The notes below the pieces were generated by a model. That model had not been told where the DNA came from. It saw only the letters and a program-made list of their open reading frames with translations, and did not search any database. From the NCBI GenBank assembly GCA_034440595.1, contig JAWXCH010000204.1:1-15117 (forward strand): a stretch of 15,117 nt of DNA, given 5' to 3'. The stretch is from JAWXCH01 sp034440595 (GTDB taxonomy: Bacteria > Planctomycetota > Planctomycetia > Pirellulales > JALHPA01). The position numbers and the translations under genes were made by a program. How positions within the stretch are numbered: position 1 is the stretch's first letter; each line of letters starts with the position of its first letter. Shown here one piece after another: positions 1 to 7,252 of the stretch.

Positions 1-1101
1 GTCCTCGTTGATCGTCACACCGAGGCCTGGCTGCTCATTCGGTCGAACCAGACGCCCCTTCGTCTCCTGCTTGTAGCCGGTTTGAACAACTTCCTCGCGC
101 CACGGCACGTCGGAATGCACCGTCTCGCAGATCACATAGCTCGGTTGTGAAAAGCCGAACTCAATGGAGGCCGCCGTACTGACCGGCCCCTGCGGATTAT
201 GCGGGGCCAGCGAAATGCGCGACGCCTCGGCCAAGGCCGCAATCCGCCGCGCCTGGGTCAAACCTCCGCAGTGCGTGATATCCAACTGGCAGACCTCGCA
301 GGCTCGCAGGTTGAACAGGTCTCGGAAATCGGGTAGTGCAATCACGCGCTCACCCGTTGCAATCGGGGTAGCCACCGCGGCGTTGATTGCCGCCAGACCC
401 TCAGGATTCTCTGGCCAGCAGGGTTCTTCTAGAAAATACAGCCCGTACGGGTCCAGTGCCTTGGCAAACAGCATTCCCATAGTCGGCGACGGACGCGCAT
501 GGCAATCGACCATGATATCGATTGATGGTCCAACCGCCTCTCGCATTGCAGCCACGGCCGCCTCGGCGCGGCGCACTGGCGCAAGTCCCTCAAGCGGCAT
601 CGTCGGTGGCACGGCCATCGACTTAAAGGCTGTGAATCCCTCTGCAACGGCTGCATGCGCCAGATCGGCAAAAGCCTTGGCATCTGAAACCGGAGTCTCG
701 TAGAAGCTCTCCATATTGCCGCCGCCCAGATGGCAGTAGGTCCGAATCCAGTCGCGGACGCGTCCCCCCCAGAGGGTCGAGCAAGGGACACCGGCGATTT
801 TGCCCAAAATGTCCCACAGCGCCAGATCGATTCCCGAAATCGCCGTCGAGCGGACAATCCCTGTTCCATGCCAAAAGTGCTGTCGAAACATCATCTGCCA
901 GAGGTGTTCAATCCGCCGTGGATCCTGGCCGACTAGCAATTCGGCAATGTCTTCCACGGCTCCAACCACCGATCGGGTGTGCCATTCAAGGGTCGCTTCT
1001 CCCCAACCAAACAGACCATCGGTGTCGGAAACAACCTTGACCAGAACCCAATTTCGCATGCGTGCATTGCAGACATGCGTTTCGATACGAACAATTTTCA
1101 T
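1..1101 (-). CDS. Sugar-acid dehydratase, mandelate racemase/muconate lactonizing family (DgoD-like), 3'-truncated
   Basis: This frame is open from ATG at 1101 to the window edge without a stop (367 codons). The fold is the enolase superfamily: an N-terminal capping domain (about residues 1-115), then the TIM barrel. Visible active-site elements match the D-galactonate dehydratase pattern: VDCH at 198-201 (metal ligand D199, catalytic-type H201), LEEP at 224-227, TGER at 249-252, D274 in QLDITHCGG and H301 in APHNPQGP. Known family members remove water from sugar acids such as galactonate to give 2-keto-3-deoxy acids; the exact substrate cannot be read here. E. coli DgoD is about 380 aa and has a similar C-terminal PGLGV motif, so probably only 10-20 residues lie outside. 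A run of seven G near codon 111 keeps the frame intact. The gene is divergent from a GntR regulator, which may control it. Confidence 0.88.
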   Translation of the reverse strand, partial: MKIVRIETHVCNARMRNWVLVKVVSDTDGLFGWGEATLEWHTRSVVGAVEDIAELLVGQDPRRIEHLWQMMFRQHFWHGTGIVRSTAISGIDLALWDILGKIAGVPCSTLWGGRVRDWIRTYCHLGGGNMESFYETPVSDAKAFADLAHAAVAEGFTAFKSMAVPPTMPLEGLAPVRRAEAAVAAMREAVGPSIDIMVDCHARPSPTMGMLFAKALDPYGLYFLEEPCWPENPEGLAAINAAVATPIATGERVIALPDFRDLFNLRACEVCQLDITHCGGLTQARRIAALAEASRISLAPHNPQGPVSTAASIEFGFSQPSYVICETVHSDVPWREEVVQTGYKQETKGRLVRPNEQPGLGVTINED

Positions 1102-1357
1102 AATCCACCGTCGACGCGAAATTCCTACAAATAATCAGGCGGGCAGGCCGTTCTGACGGACAAAACCAACATATCCACGCGGCATACTTTGAGTTAGGGC
1201 GAGACCAACTTGCTGACAAGCTGGTAATTTCCACCACACTCGCTTGTGCGAAGCTACTTCGGGAGCCTAAACTACGCTACATGCTGCAAATGCGTAATTG
1301 CATAAAGTACCATGAATCGCGTGGCCGTAAAGCATCTGCAATTCCAAGCCACAACTG

Positions 1358-1395
1358 ATTCAAATTCGTAAGCCATTTGAATTGAAAAGCTTACG
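1358..1395. repeat. Two interleaved perfect inverted repeats (possible pseudoknot or double operator)
   Basis: Repeat A is ATTCAAAT (1358-1365) with its exact complement ATTTGAAT (1375-1382). Repeat B is CGTAAGC (1367-1373) with its exact complement GCTTACG (1389-1395). The order A-B-A'-B' is the topology of an H-type pseudoknot, with linkers of 1, 1 and 6 nt. Alternatively, as DNA, the centres of the two dyads are about 11 bp apart, close to one helical turn, which would suit two regulator dimers on one face. The arms are read directly; any function is inference. Confidence 0.45.
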
Positions 1396-1550
1396 CATTC
1401 TGCTTGAGTATAATCGCACTTTGCTTCACTGGCTGAGATGAAATACGACCAATATTTTAGTGTTAGGCAGGGTTGGTCGATTTGTCGTGACTGTCGGTCT
1501 ACCGAGGAATTTGCAAATTGATGGTTGCTTTCTAAGACAATGTTTCTGAC

Positions 1551-1571
1551 CAGGTGTTTAAGAGATACCTG
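1551..1571. promoter_or_regulatory. Candidate operator palindrome upstream of the GntR regulator
   Basis: The outer arms CAGGT (1551-1555) and ACCTG (1567-1571) are perfect complements around an 11-bp centre that has further partial symmetry (about 7 of 10 positions per arm match). A second copy of the half-site, CACCTG, lies at 1608-1613. The site is 146 bp upstream of the regulator start. Length and symmetry fit a dimeric wHTH repressor site, but it does not match a FadR-type consensus closely. Confidence 0.3.
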
Positions 1572-1716
1572 ATTAGGAACCTCTTGCTTAAGTAAGTAAG
1601 GACAATTCACCTGTCCTGGGACACCGCGTCGATAGTACGAAAGCATATTGTTACGAGTCTATTCGCTCGAGCCTTTTTGTCAACATTCTGAATTCGATTT
1701 TGCTACCAATACGCCA

Positions 1717-2373
1717 ATGGGCACGAAAACTCAAGCTGAGATTGCCTACGAAGGCCTTAAACGCCGAATTCTCTCTCTTACTGCGCAGCCCCGGCAACGG
1801 CTCAAAGAAGAAGAGTGGGCTAATAATTTCAGTGTTTCTAGAGCCGCCATCCGCGAGAGCCTGACCCGGCTGCTAGGCGAAGGGCTGGTTTACGCGGGGG
1901 AACGTGGCGGATTTTTCGTAGCGGAAATGACCGCCGACGATGTGGCCCAACTGCGCGAATTACGCGAAATCATAGAAACTTCCGCTTTTCGTCTGGCCTG
2001 CGAGCGCGCGACCCAGGACGAAATCGATGCGATTGCAGCGACTTGTGACGACCATGCCAGTATGGTCCACCGCGGCTACCTGGCCGGTTCCAGCGAGGCC
2101 GATCTCGCGTTTCACCAGCAAATTGTCGCCGCCTCGCACAATGCTCGCCTGTTGCGCGCTTACAATAGCTCCAATATCCCCCTGTTTCATATGAAGCTTG
2201 GCCGCGCCAGTTTCAGCAGTGAACTGATCACCTATACTGCTGCGGACCACGCAGAAACAGAACGTGAGCATCGTGCCATCGTTGAGGCGCTAGCTGCACG
2301 CGACGAAGAGAAAGGAATCGCCGTGCTTATGAATCACTTCCGCCGCGGCGAGGCTCTCGTTGTCGGTGACTGA
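1717..2373 (+). CDS. GntR-family transcriptional regulator, FadR subfamily (FCD domain)
   Basis: The 218-aa protein has an N-terminal winged helix-turn-helix (about residues 6-70, with VSRAAIRESLTRL as the recognition region and the wing GERGGFFV) followed by an all-helical FCD effector domain (about 76-210). FCD metal/ligand positions are present: D129 and H133 in DLAFH, H185 in EREHRAIVEAL and H207 in MNHF. I chose ATG 1717 because the fold begins a few residues after it. The frame is also open to a TTG at 1648, which would add 23 residues without domain content. FCD regulators often bind sugar acids or other small carboxylates, so the divergent dehydratase is the natural target, with autoregulation likely. 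The palindromes upstream are candidate sites. The next gene starts within or just after the 3' end and is probably co-transcribed. Confidence 0.9.
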   Translation: MGTKTQAEIAYEGLKRRILSLTAQPRQRLKEEEWANNFSVSRAAIRESLTRLLGEGLVYAGERGGFFVAEMTADDVAQLRELREIIETSAFRLACERATQDEIDAIAATCDDHASMVHRGYLAGSSEADLAFHQQIVAASHNARLLRAYNSSNIPLFHMKLGRASFSSELITYTAADHAETEREHRAIVEALAARDEEKGIAVLMNHFRRGEALVVGD

Positions 2374-2437
2374 TTGGCGATGGCTGCGATCAAGTACCCA
2401 ACTGGTCTGCACCGTTGCCACCGCGCGAGATCCAAAC

Positions 2438-3322
2438 GTGCTTCAACTGCTGCTCTATCTGCTGAGGAAGGGACTGGCACCGGAAGTCCCGGAACAGGCA
2501 CCGAAGGACAACGCTGCTTACGCAGAAAGAAATCAAGGCACGACAGCAACTTCAGACCCCGTTGCCGGTGGCCTTCCCCCTGCTGATATCCCCCCCTGCT
2601 CTGTCGGAATCGTCGTCGCACTGCCAATCGAAACTGGCAGTCTACTCGATCGCCTCACTGGCACCGTCACCGTCCGTGGTCACGGATTTAAAATCCACAC
2701 CGGCAGCTTACACGGTCAAGGCATTGCCATCGTACTTGCCGGAGCCGGTCGACGCGCCGCACAGTATGCGACCGAAGCACTCATCGCCGGTCACCACCCA
2801 CGCTGGGTTTTCTCCGCCGGTTTTGCCGGAGGACTGCATTCTGAGTTGAAACGCGGAGACATCTTATTGCCGGATAAACTGATCGATGCTAGTGGCAGAC
2901 AACTCAGCGTCGATTTGAAGATCGATCAGTCTGGAATTGGAAAGGACGTTCACGTCGGCTCGCTGCTGACGGTCGATCGCGTGGTGACACAACCATCAGA
3001 AAAGCTATCGCTTGGACAGCAGCACCATGCGCTCGCCGTCGACATGGAGACGTATGCCGTGGCACAGGTCTGCCAACAGGAAAAGCAGCCGTTCATCGCC
3101 ATCCGCGTGATCAGCGACTCGGTCGAAGACACACTGCCGCGCGACATCGAACGACTGTTGCGCAAGCCGCGCCTAGCGCAGGACGTCGGTGCCGCCGCGG
3201 GGGGTGCCATCCGCCGACGCGCGAGTATCAAAGACCTCGGGAAAGTCCTCGAACAGGCCGTCGTCTCCGCCGAGCGCCTGGCACACTTCTTGGAGGGGAT
3301 GATTAAGCAGTTGCCGAAGTAA
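2438..3322 (+). CDS. Nucleoside phosphorylase/nucleosidase superfamily protein (MTAN-like, HpnG-like)
   Basis: The catalytic domain (about residues 54-225 of 294) shows VGIVVALPIE (purine-nucleosidase N-terminal strand with acidic E65), the SAGFAGGL glycine-rich phosphate/ribose loop, VDMETYAVAQV (the DME ribose-binding motif) and RVISDS, where the Asp is the usual general acid. These are the hallmarks of MTA/SAH nucleosidase and of the hopanoid phosphorylase HpnG, which cleaves adenine from adenosylhopane. The squalene genes next door favour an HpnG-type role, but no hopanoid cyclase or hpnH is visible, so it may be a general nucleosidase. Start choice is uncertain: GTG 2438 precedes the hydrophobic LQLLLYLLRKG segment; GTG 2366 or TTG 2360, overlapping the GntR stop, would add 24-26 residues and give translational coupling. 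The roughly 50-residue N-terminal extension before the domain is longer than in E. coli MTAN. Confidence 0.8.
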   Translation: MLQLLLYLLRKGLAPEVPEQAPKDNAAYAERNQGTTATSDPVAGGLPPADIPPCSVGIVVALPIETGSLLDRLTGTVTVRGHGFKIHTGSLHGQGIAIVLAGAGRRAAQYATEALIAGHHPRWVFSAGFAGGLHSELKRGDILLPDKLIDASGRQLSVDLKIDQSGIGKDVHVGSLLTVDRVVTQPSEKLSLGQQHHALAVDMETYAVAQVCQQEKQPFIAIRVISDSVEDTLPRDIERLLRKPRLAQDVGAAAGGAIRRRASIKDLGKVLEQAVVSAERLAHFLEGMIKQLPK

Positions 3323-3412
3323 GATGCGGCCACAGTCGCCTTTCGCTCCGTCGAAAGAGCGCATTCGATTCGCGTTATATACCAACAGTCTTGCTGCACC
3401 GTCACGCTCTTC

Positions 3413-3515
3413 GGCCTGAAGGGTCGTCTCTGTCAGCCCGTGGGTGGAGCAGCGCAGCGGTGGAACCCCGGGTTATTTGGCACAAAGGCACCTCGGCCCT
3501 GAAAGGGACGTTCAA
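3413..3515. repeat. Possible interspersed repeat segment between convergent genes
   Basis: Two boxes of the form GGCC(C)TGAA(A)GGG followed by a CGT lie at 3413-3427 and 3495-3512. They flank a pair of arms CCCGTGGGT (3438-3446) and ACCCCGGG (3465-3472), which are complementary apart from one inserted T, around a segment containing GCAGCGCAGCGG. I recall similar 'CCTGAAGGG ... GCAGCGCAGCGG ... ACCCCGGG' segments being dispersed in planctomycete and verrucomicrobial genomes, but cannot confirm that from one copy. No coding signal is seen in the gap 3323-3617. Confidence 0.4.
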
Positions 3516-3583
3516 CGTCGTCTGCACTTTCGCCACGCGGCTAACGAATCCGAACTCACCAAATCAGCGCCAAGCTTAATTCA

Positions 3584-3600
3584 CATTGGCAGAGCCAATG
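3584..3600 (-). terminator. Short hairpin downstream of hpnE, possible weak terminator
   Basis: The arms CATTGGC (3584-3590) and GCCAATG (3594-3600) are perfectly complementary around a 3-nt loop, 17 bp after the hpnE stop on the minus strand. There is no uninterrupted T-run after it, only an AT-rich stretch, so efficient intrinsic termination is doubtful. Confidence 0.3.
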
Positions 3601-3617
3601 GCACACGATTGCTCCCC

Positions 3618-5081
3618 TCACCGCACCCCCAACAACCACCTCGCCAACCGTGCCACGGGCAAATCGTCGGCCAGAATTCGCGTGCCCACGGATTTGCTGG
3701 ATCCAAACTGCGCTAGCAGCGCCTCCGCCGCTAGGTACCCACTCCGCACGGCTCCTTCCATCGTCGCGGGCCAGCCAGTCGCCGTCCAATCACCGGCCAG
3801 GAATAATCCGGGTACTGGCGTCTCCTGTGCCGGGCGCAGCTCCTCCATCCCCGGCAGCGGCGCAAAGACGGCCGCTCGTTCTGTAACAATGCGCCAACGC
3901 AATAACTGTGCATCCGTTGCGGCAGGAAAGGCCTCTCTCAATTCCGCGAATACCTGGGCAACAACATCCTCTTTCGCTCGGCCTGCCAACTCATGCGACG
4001 CACTGATCACCACCTGATAGTAATACGTATTGCCGCTGCTGCGATTGAAGACCCATTGGCTGAGCCTTCCTGGCAAGACGGCATGCGGCAGATCCGTTAG
4101 CGCTCGATCCAACCAGAGATGCACTCCACTGATCGGGGCACTTTTGAATCGTTCCAGATTCCCATGAAACGGCAATCGCGCCGCCAAATCGGGCGAGAAA
4201 ATCGATCCAATCTCCCGCCACGGCAATGCACAAATCACTGCGTCGTACGACTCGCGCTGCGGCGCATCATCGTTTGCACCTGGCACACTTCCGGCCAGTT
4301 CCAACTCCAATCCCCCCTGCTCTGCCGCACGGATCGTTCGCACGGCGCTGCCGGCTTGCACCTGCACGCCATGCGCTTGCAACCAACCAGTCAGTCGCTC
4401 GCCATACAACTCACTTAGCGGCACCCGCGGTACCAGCATCTCATAGGCACTTCGCGCCCGCATCAGGCCATCGACAAACACTTTTCGTGCCACGGGCACA
4501 CTGACCCGATCCGGCACTTCGCTCAGCGCGCTGACAATAATGGGTAGCCAGAACAGCTCAATGCACCGCGACGTTTGACCATGCGTGGTTAACCACTGCT
4601 GCATGTTCTGGCCGTTTGCGCTATCGACCTTCGTCGCACGCACCAGACGGTGCAGTCCCCAGACAATCCGCAATCGCTCAGAGAATGTCAGATGTTTCAA
4701 ACACAACAGCGACGGCAAGAGATGTAACGGTGCCGGCAACCAGCGACTACCGGTCAGTTGGGAAATTCTCCCATCGGAGCCGACAAAGTGCATTGTCCGG
4801 TCGCGGCGAAAGAGATCGGCAAGACCCGTCCGCTGGCAAAAGTCCGCCAGATTCGTGCAGCAGCCCAGACTGACATGCTGGCAATGATCGATCGCCTCGC
4901 CACTCTCTTTGTCTAGAAAACTGGTCGCACGACCCCCTATCTGCCTGCGGCTCTCGAACAGCAGGATCTCCAGCCGACGACCAAGGACACCGGCAGCCCC
5001 CTCCCCTGCCAATGCGACCGCCGCCGCTAAACCCGCCAAGCCTCCACCAACAATCGCCACCCGTAGCGGATCCGCACTCAT
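3618..5081 (-). CDS. hpnE: Hydroxysqualene dehydroxylase HpnE (FAD-dependent amine oxidase family)
   Basis: The 487-aa flavoprotein should catalyse the last step of the bacterial three-enzyme route, the reductive removal of the hydroxyl group of hydroxysqualene to give squalene. The N-terminus carries the FAD dinucleotide fold (VAIVGGGLAGLAAAVAL, about residues 8-24), followed by the second FAD contact FESRRQIGGRATSF. The C-terminus carries the closing FAD motif (LFLAGDWTATGWPATMEGAVRSG), typical of the phytoene desaturase/amine oxidase group. I chose ATG 5081 because it overlaps the hpnD stop in an ATGA arrangement and sits six residues before the FAD fold; the longer open frame to 5168 lies inside hpnD. 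Family length (about 420-480 aa) fits. It is the third gene of hpnC-hpnD-hpnE and is probably translationally coupled to hpnD. Confidence 0.92.
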   Translation of the reverse strand: MSADPLRVAIVGGGLAGLAAAVALAGEGAAGVLGRRLEILLFESRRQIGGRATSFLDKESGEAIDHCQHVSLGCCTNLADFCQRTGLADLFRRDRTMHFVGSDGRISQLTGSRWLPAPLHLLPSLLCLKHLTFSERLRIVWGLHRLVRATKVDSANGQNMQQWLTTHGQTSRCIELFWLPIIVSALSEVPDRVSVPVARKVFVDGLMRARSAYEMLVPRVPLSELYGERLTGWLQAHGVQVQAGSAVRTIRAAEQGGLELELAGSVPGANDDAPQRESYDAVICALPWREIGSIFSPDLAARLPFHGNLERFKSAPISGVHLWLDRALTDLPHAVLPGRLSQWVFNRSSGNTYYYQVVISASHELAGRAKEDVVAQVFAELREAFPAATDAQLLRWRIVTERAAVFAPLPGMEELRPAQETPVPGLFLAGDWTATGWPATMEGAVRSGYLAAEALLAQFGSSKSVGTRILADDLPVARLARWLLGVR

Positions 5082-6004
5082 GCCGAGGGAGCCTTCACAT
5101 CCACCGGGGTGTAACTCATCCCCGACCGAGGCCAGATCGAACCGAGCGCGATCGTCGCCTTTTGCCACAGACTGAGCGAGACGCGCCGCGAAAACACATC
5201 TCCCTGTGCCAGGCAGATCTCCTCCAGCAGTCGGTGGTACGTGCGGAACATCGCCAAAAATACCCGCCGACCATCGGCATGCAGCATCTGGCCAAGATGT
5301 TGCGAAGCACCATACAACTGCTCGGCCCGTGCAATCTGAAACTGCATCAACCGACGGAAACGTGCGTCGCGCACTCCGGCCCGCAGTTCGTCTGCTGTGT
5401 ACTCAAACCGCCGCAGATCTTCCGCCGGTAGATAAACCCTCCCTTGCAGTGCGTCATCCTTTAGGTCGCGCAAGATATTCGTGAGTTGAAACGCCAGCCC
5501 GCACGGCACGGCCAGTTCCAGCGCCCGTGGGTCATTGAATCCCCAGATGTGAATGCAGGCCTGCCCGACCACGCCGGCCACGCGCTGACAATAGATCGAT
5601 AGCTCATCAAAGGTTTCGTATCGTTCTCCATGCAGGTCCATGCTCACGCCATCAATCGCCGCATCGAGATACGTGGTCGGAATTCCATAGCGCCGAACCG
5701 TATCGGCCAGCGCCGGCAAGATCGGGTCATGCACTTCGCTGGTCAGCGAGCGATGCAAGTTCTCGCGCAGTGTGGCTAGCTCAACCAATCTTCGCTGGCA
5801 ATCTGCGTCCGAATGAACCGGCCCGTCGCTTGTCTCGGCAGCAGGGCCATCGGCGATATCATCCACCTGCCGCAGAAATGCATACAGCGCGTACATCGCT
5901 TGTCGCTTCTCAACCGGCAGCAAGAACAGGCAGTAGTAGAAGTTCGACGACGCCAGCCGCGCGACCCGCCCACAATGTGCATAGCTCCGTTCTAGCGCGC
6001 CCAT
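5078..6004 (-). CDS. hpnD: Presqualene diphosphate synthase HpnD (squalene/phytoene synthase family)
   Basis: The 308-aa all-helical prenyltransferase should join two farnesyl diphosphates head-to-head into presqualene diphosphate. Both Mg-diphosphate binding motifs are present: DDIAD at 48-52 and DLKDD at 180-184, preceded by NILR. Other family marks are NFYYCLFLLP (21-30), MDLHGERY (122-129), and YLPAEDL (191-197). Start ATG 6004 is fixed by a strong Shine-Dalgarno AGGAGG (complement of 6011-6016) six nucleotides upstream. It lies 87 bp downstream of hpnC and its TGA stop overlaps the hpnE ATG. Assignment to HpnD rather than phytoene synthase rests on the hpnC and hpnE neighbours and the sequence style. 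Confidence 0.93.
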   Translation of the reverse strand: MGALERSYAHCGRVARLASSNFYYCLFLLPVEKRQAMYALYAFLRQVDDIADGPAAETSDGPVHSDADCQRRLVELATLRENLHRSLTSEVHDPILPALADTVRRYGIPTTYLDAAIDGVSMDLHGERYETFDELSIYCQRVAGVVGQACIHIWGFNDPRALELAVPCGLAFQLTNILRDLKDDALQGRVYLPAEDLRRFEYTADELRAGVRDARFRRLMQFQIARAEQLYGASQHLGQMLHADGRRVFLAMFRTYHRLLEEICLAQGDVFSRRVSLSLWQKATIALGSIWPRSGMSYTPVDVKAPSA

Positions 6005-6010
6005 CAGTAC

Positions 6011-6016
6011 CCTCCT
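6011..6016 (-). promoter_or_regulatory. Strong Shine-Dalgarno site of hpnD
   Basis: On the minus strand AGGAGG sits 6 nt before ATG 6004. It is the clearest ribosome binding site in the operon and implies that hpnD is well translated independently of hpnC, whose GTG start has no evident site. Confidence 0.75.
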
Positions 6017-6091
6017 GGCAGATGGACCGCTAAAGCTGGCGGTGTTTTTTGAAACTCTGTCATTATTTCTCGGACAGTTTCTGATACCCCA

Positions 6092-7006
6092 TCAACGGCG
6101 ACTCTGCCACCAGGCGCTCAGCAGCAGCTTAAATTTCTGCCAGCGTCCAACCGTCGGCCGCTGCTGCCAGACGTTATAGTCGATCTGGCGAATCGAATCG
6201 AGGATGGCCAGTCCACCACGAATAAACAGGGCGATGTCGATTCGCAACTCGCGCGGCACCAGCCCGACCAGCGGTTCACCGGCCCGCAGCATCGCCTCGG
6301 CACGATCGACCTGCTCGCCCAGCAATTCGCGAAAGGCCGCGTTGTACTCCTGCCGGGCAAACATTTCTTCAGTATACCCTTTGGCACGGCACTCTGCCTG
6401 CGGCAGATAGACCCTGCCAATGGCGTAGTCGCGCGCCACATCCTGCCAAAAATTGGCCAGTTGCAGACCGGTGCAGATGGAGTCAGAAAGCGCGACCGTT
6501 TCTGGCGTATGACAGCGGCCGAGATACAGCACCAACCGCCCCACCGGGTTGGCCGAATTCTCGCAATACCCCAATAGCTCGTTAAACGTCTCGTACCGCT
6601 TGCGGTTCTGATCCTGACGAAAGGCCGTCAGTAAATTAGCGAATGGCTCGATGGGGATGCTGTACTGCGCGATTGTATCGCGCAGTGCCACAAACACCGG
6701 GTGCGTCGCGCTGCCCGTATAGCACGCTTGCAGCTCCGACTCCCACCAGTCGAGCAGTGCCAGACTTTCCGCGTCGGAACGTACTTCGTCCGCCAGATCG
6801 TCCGACCAGCGGCAGTAGGCATAGATTGCATGAAAATGAGGCCGCAACACGGATGGCAATAACCAACTGGCTACGGCGAAGTTCTCATAGTGACTGGACG
6901 CCAACTGCTGGCAATAATGCCGGGCCTGTGCCAGCGTCGGCGTTGCCGTAACCCCAGCCGCCGGGCCATATAACCTCAGATCATGTTCGACAAATGTGCT
7001 GGTCAC
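6092..7006 (-). CDS. hpnC: Hydroxysqualene synthase HpnC (squalene/phytoene synthase family)
   Basis: The 304-aa protein is a paralogue of HpnD and should convert presqualene diphosphate to hydroxysqualene. The diagnostic HpnC segment SHYENFAVASWLLP is at about 38-51. The first Asp-rich motif is SDDLADE (68-74) and the second is QDVARD (188-193), in the context LQLANFWQDV. IGRVYLP follows at 196-202. The start is GTG 7006; no in-frame ATG lies before the conserved region and there is no clear Shine-Dalgarno site. It is the first gene of the squalene operon, divergent from ispH. A consensus TTGACA box lies about 60 bp upstream. Confidence 0.92.
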   Translation of the reverse strand: MTSTFVEHDLRLYGPAAGVTATPTLAQARHYCQQLASSHYENFAVASWLLPSVLRPHFHAIYAYCRWSDDLADEVRSDAESLALLDWWESELQACYTGSATHPVFVALRDTIAQYSIPIEPFANLLTAFRQDQNRKRYETFNELLGYCENSANPVGRLVLYLGRCHTPETVALSDSICTGLQLANFWQDVARDYAIGRVYLPQAECRAKGYTEEMFARQEYNAAFRELLGEQVDRAEAMLRAGEPLVGLVPRELRIDIALFIRGGLAILDSIRQIDYNVWQQRPTVGRWQKFKLLLSAWWQSRR

Positions 7007-7039
7007 AGTAATTTCTGAAAAAACTCATTTGAACCATAC

Positions 7040-7069
7040 AGAATCGACAAGCCAATTTCGCTTTGTCAA
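7040..7069 (-). promoter_or_regulatory. Candidate sigma-70 promoter for hpnC-hpnD-hpnE
   Basis: On the minus strand a perfect -35 box TTGACA (complement of 7064-7069) is followed after 18 bp by GATTCT (complement of 7040-7045), which keeps three of the six -10 positions. Predicted transcription would start near 7033, giving a leader of about 27 nt before GTG 7006. The strong -35 and weak -10 make this moderate evidence only. Confidence 0.35.
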
Positions 7070-7070
7070 T

Positions 7071-7252
7071 TCACCGCGGAGACGCCAAGAAACGCAGAGT
7101 GACGCGCAGAGATTGTGAAACACCATCCTGTGCATCCTGTTCATCCTTGTTAAACAATACAAGAAAAAGAATAAACAAGGATGAACGGGATGAACGGGAT
7201 AGGGGCAAGCTTCATCTCTGCGTTCCGCTCTGCGTCCCCTGCGGTAAAAGCT
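7071..7252. repeat. ~180-bp imperfect inverted repeat between hpnC and ispH
   Basis: The two halves are imperfect complements around a centre near 7162. The inner arms CATCCTTGTT (7142-7151) and AACAAGGATG (7173-7182) match exactly. Moving outward, CATCCTGTTCATCC faces GGATGAACGGGATG, and the outer ends ACCGCGGAGACGC and GCGTCCCCTGCGGT pair with gaps. Inside each arm are short tandem units (ATCCTGT; GACGC/CGCAGAG). I recall 'CCGCGGAGACGCAGAG' plus 'CATCCTGTTCATCCTG' palindromes as common non-coding dispersed repeats in planctomycetes and other environmental bacteria. It fills about half of the 370-bp gap 7007-7376; a 64-residue frame across it is not a gene. Confidence 0.65.

Larger units (their letters stand above)
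1102..1716. other. Long AT-rich divergent intergenic region, no gene seen
   Basis: This 615-bp gap separates the dehydratase start (1101) from the preferred start of the GntR regulator (1717). Its base composition is visibly AT-richer than the flanking genes. The open frames that cross it carry no recognisable motif and have poor codon character. It holds an interleaved pair of perfect inverted repeats (1358-1395), an operator-like palindrome (1551-1571), an extra CACCTG half-site at 1608-1613 and a 10-bp GTCC-TG-GGAC palindrome at 1613-1622. I found no convincing sigma-70 promoter pair, so the promoters of the two flanking genes are unassigned. Confidence 0.6.

Noticed and set aside
429..874. 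Possible frameshift in the dehydratase at the run of seven G (764-770)
   Set aside because: Codon-by-codon reading gives WGGRVRDWIR across the run and an uninterrupted frame through all catalytic motifs.
164..936. Plus-strand open frames of up to 179 aa over the first kilobase
   Set aside because: They lie antisense to the clear dehydratase frame (1-1101, minus), whose catalytic motifs are intact, and have no motif of their own.
1272..1646. A 124-aa minus-strand open frame in the divergent gap
   Set aside because: AT-rich, no ribosome binding site, no recognisable domain; it overlaps the palindromes and is better read as a regulatory gap.
3586..5175. Plus-strand open frames opposite hpnE
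   Set aside because: Low-complexity Pro/Ser/Arg-rich translations typical of the antisense of GC-rich genes; hpnE is convincing.
7113..7252. A CRISPR array suggested by the short repeated units ATCCTGT and CGCAGAG
   Set aside because: Units are too short and irregular, without equal spacers; the mirror arrangement fits a palindrome instead.
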